A stretch of DNA of 64,000 bases from Gigaspora rosea (Eukaryota; Glomeromycota; Glomeromycetes; Diversisporales; Gigasporaceae): contig QKWP01001163.1 of assembly GCA_003550325.1 (NCBI GenBank), positions 41,177 through 105,176 on the forward strand. Reading direction: 5' to 3'. The notes under the pieces were generated by a model. It was given only the letters and a program-made list of their open reading frames with translations, was not told the DNA's origin and searched no databases. Positions 57,755-64,000 of this stretch are shown here, one piece after another. Position 1 is the stretch's first letter. Each line of letters starts with the position of its first letter. The position numbers were made by a program, and so were the translations under genes.

Positions 57755-60660
57755 TCTCTAAAGGATTGGTTTTTTTTAAAGTGACAAATAACGTTAATAA
57801 GATTATTCGCGTTCATTGAAACAATTTTAAAGGATGCAATACTTACAGTAAAAAAAATATTTCAAGGATTTTTTATTTTATTTTTTTTAATTTTTATTTT
57901 AATTTTTTTTCTTTTTTTTTTCTTTTATTTTTTTTTTTTGCTTTTTTTTTTTTCGAAAGGCACGAAAGGCATAATTAAGCAAACATTTTTTGTTTTCGTA
58001 TTTATATCTAACGAAAAAAAGATCGCCTGATTATTAGATTGTATTTTAAAACGCGTCAGTACATACCAGATACAGTACATACTGTACGCATATAGTTATA
58101 TGCTAATGTTTTTTTTTAATATTTTGTTGCAATTTTTAAACTAATAAAAAAAAAAAATACACGTCATAAACACCTCAAGAAATACCCTTTAAAGCTATAG
58201 TGTCAATATTATTGTTCATATGCAAGCACTTAGTCATTTCTTAAATTTTTAAGTGATGCACAAAACTTCGTTCACCGTCTACAAGTCTATAATGATAATG
58301 ATAATGAAATCCCATACTATAATCACAACAAGATGCAGGAATAGATTATGTTATCTGGCCACGATGTTCTGATATTATTAATTTATCCGTTATTCATTGA
58401 AGATTTTACGTCATATTAAGGTAGTCAAAGGTCACCGAGACATTGTAGTACCTTAGTTCTCCAAGAGTCTAGACACTTTTTGCAGTGAATATTCTGTCAT
58501 TATCAACGAGATCAATAACAATTACTCGTTAACTTTGAGTTTTAGTAATAATAAGTATAAGCCTCAAAAAAAAAAAAAAAGGTCAACAAAAGACAAAATT
58601 ACATGCAATTACATAAGCATAACTTTGTATTATGTAATATATAATAAAATTGCGCAAACAATTAAGTTTAGGAGAGACCTCAAAAAACAAAGGCCAATAT
58701 TTGGAATTTAATGCAATGTGGTATTACTATAATCTGTCAAATTATAAAGTAACATGGTGCAATAGTAAAGTTTATTTTGGCGCAAACTTAACACTAATTA
58801 CAAGTGTCTATTATCCTATTCTCAGTAGTTAAAGATTTTAAAGTATAAATTTTTGCTTGAAGAAAATAGGTTTACAATAATATCAGATTGACTGGGTGGG
58901 ATAGATAAGAACGTTAAAAAATTTACAAAATGGCAGAAATATTTGTTTTTTTAGATCTCAAGTTGAGTAAATATTCTTCATTATTTAATTATCTAATGTC
59001 GGGGGGTTTTTTTAAGTAGCCAGGTAATTGTATAGTGGATCGGAAAATGCGAGTAATGATTACGCATGAAGTTACAAGATTTACCGTGTTATGCAAATAT
59101 TATGCAGGGAATGAATCACCAAAGTGTTGGTTGGTTCACTTTGACGCCCCAACGAACAATTTAAGATATCAAGGACATGGAAAGAAAATGCGATGTATGA
59201 TGTGAATTTAAAACATGCATATAGAATTCATCACAAAGAAATAACCTTTAGTTAATCCCTAATTATTATCGATAACCCAAATGAGATAATGCATTCGAGA
59301 CACAACATTACCCAAATTCACGGCTAATTTAGTGGAACACTATTTAGCATCATTATGGGTTAAAGATGGACAACGTAATAATTTATGTTACCTATTTTTA
59401 CATATTAGGACTGATTATTATTTCTTGTGATTCGCTAATTCGGAAATTTAAAGTCTGCAGATCAAATTGCTTTTGCAAACGCCAAGTTTTTTTTTTTTTT
59501 TTTTACTTTGGATGTGATGTTATTAAGTAAAATTAGTAAAGTGCTTAAAAAAATTGCTCATCCTTGTAATGGCAATTTAAAAACTTTAAAATAGAATCTA
59601 GAAACTCAAGCTCCATTATGACGACGGCTTGTTGAAGAATCAATTTCTTCAAATTTTTCATTAAGGTTAAAATTGTTTTTTTTTTATCATAATTTAATTT
59701 CTGTCCTGGTTCCCCCCCGGACACAGACCAAAATTCCGACAAACAAAGTCCCAACAGGTAATAATCTTGGCAAAAAATCACAACAATTATAGGTTCTAAT
59801 TTCTGTTATATTACCATGTGTTCATACAGCCAAACTTATACTTCTTTGATTAAGTTAGGATAAGTGTTCGTTTTGGGTTAGGGTTTGGGTATGGTTTTAG
59901 TAAAATTGCGTACGTATGTACGTACCTGACTTTTTTTTTTTATTACATAATGCCAATTTTGGATCTTAATTGTCGTCGGATTACGATTTTCGGGATTTTG
60001 ATTGTCGAGATTTTGACCCAAACCCGTCTCTCTTTGTTTAGTAAAGCTCGCATGTTGGTATAGTACCCCAAATATAGTAAGCATATCAGTGAATTTGCGA
60101 AATTGGGTTTATACATGTTTTGCAAAACGAACTATAAATTTTATTGACTATATATATAAAATATGCAATTATTGTTTAATGTAAGTTTTTTTTTTATTGC
60201 ATGGATGGATGTATATAAAAATAATTTAAGGAACAGTACTTTATTAATAATAACGATACAAAATTAAATTTTTTAGTTTTATATATCATTATTGTTAAAT
60301 TATTTTTATATTCATCCATGCAACAAACCCAATCCAACAAATCCGTCGATACGAAGAAAATCATTACCATATTCACAAAGTCACGAAGGTGACCTGTTGC
60401 ATCTAAAGTAGCGATTATCGGGCTAAAGTGTTTCGCTTTAATTATCCCTCTTCTCAGTAAGTAAAAGTCTAACCCCAATTAGAGCCTTGTGAAGTAATCT
60501 AGAACCTTATTGACTTTGTTACTCGGACCGAGTCTTCCATGCCTTTTTTGTAGCCTGCCACAATTAGGGACATGTTGATTGATATCCGTATATTTCCTAA
60601 CCTCGGAATAGTACAGACTAATTACTAATAGTTAGTCACGTCCAAACGCCCATCACATGA
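57755..60660. other. intergenic, no gene recognised
   Basis: 57.85-57.96 kb is T-rich. Small open frames (58650, 59545, 59878, 60194) lack domains and are AT-biased. A telomere-like 'gggttagggtttggg' lies at 59875 and a 'gcgtacgtatgtacgtacc' cluster at 59907. Confidence 0.4.
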
Positions 60661-60665
60661 TGACT

Positions 60666-60789
60666 CAGATGAATTAAAATCTCATATGTAAGAAATAACT
60701 ATCATAACGATGGTATTGATAGGACCCAGATGAATTAAAATCTCATGTGTAAAAAATAACTATCATAACGACGGTATTGATAAATAAAA
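60666..60789. repeat. 62-bp tandem duplication
   Basis: 'cagatgaattaaaatctcat' followed by 'ataactatcataacga' and 'ggtattgata' occurs at 60666 and again at 60728 with a handful of changes. Confidence 0.75.
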
Positions 60790-61091
60790 TGATGAATGAA
60801 CTATATAATATGCAATGTATAATAGTATGAGATAAATAGGATAGTTAATTAATTAAAAAAAAAAACACAAATAAATAAAGTTAAATGTATGAACCCGAAA
60901 CGTATAGAAATCATTTGAATACTATTAAGAGAAAAATGAAACTTTAGGCTTTCGAAAGTTTATCATTTAGTATTTATTAAATTCATTTCGTGAAAAGTCT
61001 GATCAGTGATACTGAATATATGGTACGTACGTATGTATTTACGTGTCATATATGTTACTATCAAATTTTACAGGCCAAATCCTTAATACAT

Positions 61092-61212
61092 TAATAAAAT
61101 TGTAAATAAAAGTTTAATCTTTTCGTTGAACGTAAAAATTAAAATCCAATTAATAAAATTGTTAATAAAAGTTTAATCTTTTCGTTGAACGTAAAAATTA
61201 AAATCCAATTAA
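61092..61212. repeat. 59-bp tandem duplication
   Basis: 'taataaaattgtaaataaaa' with 'gtttaatcttttcgttgaac' at 61092 recurs at 61151. The same 'cgttgaacgtaaaaat' text is the mirror of the end of each 202-bp unit at 62.2-63 kb. Confidence 0.75.
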
Positions 61213-61224
61213 CTGTTAATAAAA

Positions 61225-62310
61225 AGTTCTCCAATTTTGTTGTAAATTTCAGAGTATGCGTAATTTGATCTCTTGAATAAGTTTACTTAAGCGACTTTAA
61301 TCGATTTGCTTAGTAAAGTTTGGACTTTACTATGTAGCAACTTTTGTTGATCGTGGGGTAGCTTATTTTCGGGTCAAACCGTTTTGAGTTTTTTTGACCA
61401 AAAGAGGTAGCTTATTTTCGGAGATGGCTTATTTTTGGCAGTATATGGTACTGAGTGTCTCTGAGGAAAACTTTTTTTGTGCAAGTTAATAGCCAAGGTC
61501 AATTAATTGAAAGTTGTAGAGCTCACTGAGACGAATTTAAAGAAGTTTAGATCATCAAAATTGGCCTGGTGGTTGCTGAGATATCTTTACAAAACAATTG
61601 GCTGACTATGTATATAAACAATAGTTTGTTTACATAACAATTTATATAGTCGGCCAATCATTTTTTAAAGATATCTCAGCAACCACTAGACCAATTTGGG
61701 CAATCCAATCTCTTTTAGATTCATCTTAGTGAGCTCTACAACTTTCAATTAATCAACCTTGGCTGTTAACTTAGTATAAAAAAATTTTATTGGCATTTCC
61801 TGTTTATATAATTTACATAGTGATCTGCATTATATTACACTATCTAGATCATGCACCAGATGACTGGCAGATCATCAATTAATTATATTTAATTTGACCT
61901 CCCTAAATGCAACTTCTCTTAATGCATAACCTCTTTAAATGCATGGTTTGACTTGGTCCCAACTCATATGTTATTAATAAATATTTTAAATTTTAAAAAC
62001 TTTATTAAGAGTAGAGACATTTATCAAGTGATTTTCATCTTTTAAGGGAAGTGCAGTAAATTACGTGATTAGGGTTTACATAGGTCCTGACCCCCCTAGT
62101 TATAGGATTATTGACCAATCAAATTTTATAATATTTAAAAAAAAACTCAAAAAACGTCTTTGACCTGAAAATAAGCTACTCAACAATTGACAAAAGTCGC
62201 TACATAGTAAAGTCTAAATTTTACTAAGCAAATCGATTAAAATCGCATAAGTAATCTTATTCAGCATGTTAAAATACATTTACCATAAAATTTTCATAAG
62301 TATTGGAGAA
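61225..62310. repeat. large palindrome with an internal foldback
   Basis: 61225-61400 and 62130-62310 are inverted copies (shared: cgatttgcttagtaaagt, tactatgtagcaacttttgt, tagcttattttcgggtcaaa and their complements). Between them, 61471-61785 is a second foldback whose arms share 'ttaattgaaagttgtagagc' and 'ggttgctgagatatcttt'. The latter word also occurs in the foldback at 30121-30648 and at the right edge of the window. Confidence 0.75.
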
Positions 62311-63078
62311 TTTTTTATTAATTGACTTTTGATTTTTACGTTCAACGGAAGAATTAAAATTTTTTAAAAAAATATATTCGTCCCACAATTGACAAAAGTT
62401 GCTACATAGTAAAGTCTAAACTTTACTAAGCAAATCGATTAAAATCGCATAAGTAACCTTATTCTGCAGATCAAAATACACTTATCATAAAATTTTCATA
62501 AATATTAGAGAATTTTTTATTAATTGACTTTTGATTTTTACGTTCGACGGAAAAATTAAAATTTTTTAAAAAAATATATTCGTCCCACAATTGACAAACG
62601 TTGCTACATAGTAAAGTCTAAATTTTACTAAGCAAATCGATTAAAATCGCATAAGTAACCTTATTCAGCAGGTCAAAATACACTTATAATAAAATTTTTA
62701 TAAAAATTGAAGAATTTTTTATTAATTGGCTTTTGATTTTTACTTTCGACAGAAAAATTAAAATTTTTTAAAAAATATATTTTCCCCACAATTGACAAAC
62801 GTTGCTACATAGTAAAGTCTAAATTTTACCAAGCAAATTGATTAAAATCGTATAAGTAACCTTATTCAGCAGGTCAAAATACACTTATCACAAAATTTTC
62901 ATAAATATTGGAGAACTTTTTATTAATTGACTTTTGATTTTTACGTTTGACGGAAAAATTAAAATTTTTTAAAAACATATTTACTTCAATATTATTGGCT
63001 ATTTAAACTATATATATATAGGATGTGATAGATGGGGGACCCCCCTAGAAAATTATGTGATTTACTGCACTTCCCTAA
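62043..63078. mobile_element. 1.04-kb inverted-repeat element containing a satellite
   Basis: Left 'taagggaagtgcagtaaatt' and the reverse complement of the right (ttagggaagtgcagtaaatc) match. Both ends then have 'cccccctag' / its complement nearby. The interior is mostly the 202-bp tandem array, so either the element captured an array or the array grew within it. Confidence 0.65.
62189..62990. repeat. 202-bp tandem repeat, 4 copies
   Basis: Units start at 62189, 62391, 62593 and 62794 with 'gacaaaagttgctacatagt' (one 'aaacg' variant) and end with 'tttttacgttcgacggaaaa'. Divergence between copies is a few percent by eye. A single inverted copy at 61225-61345 makes a hairpin with the first unit. 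Confidence 0.88.
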
Positions 63079-63267
63079 GAGAGTACCTCTTCTCCTACCT
63101 AATACTAAACTAGCCAATCAAATCCAAGCAAATAATATATACAGACTGGATCCAAACCAGACTTTAGCCAAGTTTGAGTTTGGTCCAGATTTGGTCCAAA
63201 GTCTGCAGACTGGTCTGAGTTTGAATATGTTTATATATATTTTTTAGTGCTGATCAAGTTTACTTAG

Positions 63268-63680
63268 TACATGAAGTTAGAATTAATTAGTAAAATTTGT
63301 GAATGATAAGATTTTATATAATTTTATTAATAAAATTCTATAAATCTTATAAATCACAAATTTTTATTAATTAATTCTAACTTTATGCCAAAAATACATT
63401 AAATCAGTAAAATTATTTTTATTTTACTTGAAATTTAGATATTAGATACATAATTTTTGATCTTTGATCTAAAAAGTTAAATTTATGCATTTTTCTCCAA
63501 ATTTTAAGTAAAATAATAACAATTTTGCTAATTTAATATATTATTAGGAGCTGAACAATCATTAAGTTAGAATTAATTAGTAAAATTTGTGAATCATAAG
63601 ATTTTATAGAATTTTATTAATAAAATTCTATAAAATCTTATAATTTACAAATTTTTATTAATTAATTCTAACTTTATCAG
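63268..63680. repeat. two copies of a 112-bp palindrome, 290 bp apart
   Basis: 63275-63385 and 63565-63676 both read 'agttagaattaattagtaaa' ... 'tttattaattaattctaact'. Each is a near-perfect hairpin centred on 'attttattaataaaat'. The spacer contains another inverted pair (attttacttgaaatttaga / aaattttaagtaaaat). Confidence 0.75.
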
Positions 63681-63747
63681 TTATACACTATATAAACTTG
63701 TTCAGTATCAAAAAATACATCAAATTGGTATAATTATTTTATAACAG

Positions 63748-63945
63748 GGTGAAACCTAAGTTGCAAAATAGTAAAACCTGTGTTTATCATTTGTATCATG
63801 TAAAACCTGAGTTTAATCAACATATTAGATAAAATCCAAGTTTTTTTTTATTACATAAATGAAACCTGGGTTTTTAAAATAAAACCTGGGTTTTTAAAGT
63901 AAAACCAGTAAAACCTGCGTTTTTAAAGTAAAACCTGCTTTACAG
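63748..63945. repeat. degenerate minisatellite 'gtaaaacctgggttt'
   Basis: About eight to ten copies of 'aaacctg(a/c/g)gtt' with variable AT spacers, tightening into regular 19-20 bp units (aaacctgggtttttaaaat) in 63860-63940. Confidence 0.7.
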
Positions 63946-64000
63946 TTTTAGTTTTTTAAAACTTTGATCAAAGATATCTCTGCAACCACCTGATCAAATT

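Noticed and set aside
62189..62990. CRISPR-like array (regular repeats)
   Set aside because: Units are contiguous 202-bp tandem copies without variable spacers, in a eukaryotic genome; no cas genes.

Overview
The window is AT-rich (roughly three quarters A+T), with short AT-rich spliceosomal introns (GT...AG, mostly 60-140 bp), many long homopolymers and dense transposon debris. The gene families present suggest an arbuscular-mycorrhizal fungus close to Rhizophagus irregularis (Glomeromycotina): a kinase with a Cys-pair N-terminus and a 'WTSGN' segment, a PD-(D/E)XK repeat-family nuclease, Plavaka/CACTA and hAT transposases, and a SPRY protein. The species is inferred from family recall, not from a search.

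Layout. 0.4-12 kb is a repeat block. It holds a decayed acidic-repeat ORF (minus), a broken DDE-like repeat-family gene (1.2-4.5 kb), a fragment at 5.8-6.0 kb and a multi-exon CACTA/Plavaka transposase pseudogene (6.9-10.5 kb). 13-16 kb has a G-rich tract, small MITEs, a 41-bp satellite, a truncated PD-(D/E)XK nuclease gene (minus) and a 113-bp hAT MITE with a perfect 8-bp duplication. 17.8-21.8 kb is a complete eight-exon myotubularin-type phosphoinositide phosphatase (minus). 22-37 kb is gene-poor and repeat-rich. At its centre (27.3-32.4 kb) is a matryoshka of insertions: foldback repeat, then a GGGG-ended MITE, then a 3.45-kb hAT transposon, then another foldback inside the transposase intron.

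37.7-43.4 kb holds two intact convergent host genes: an Rnl2-type RNA ligase (plus, 2 exons, 338 aa) and a class II myosin heavy chain with a very short tail (minus, 10 exons, 1017 aa). 45.0-46.9 kb is a SPRY gene (minus, 5' end unresolved) whose largest intron carries three MITEs, one nested in another. 48-55 kb is mostly non-autonomous transposons, including two different elements sharing one 8-bp target and a 1.1-kb element with a BED zinc-finger remnant. 56.5-57.8 kb is a two-exon kinase-like gene lacking the catalytic Asp, probably a pseudokinase. 57.8-64 kb is repeats: foldbacks, a 202-bp tandem array and a minisatellite at the window edge.

The five host genes (phosphatase, RNA ligase, myosin, SPRY, pseudokinase) show no operon-like or pathway clustering. 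I see no single new multi-gene system. The most novel material is the transposon architecture, the fungal Rnl2-like ligase, the tail-poor myosin II and the degenerate kinase.
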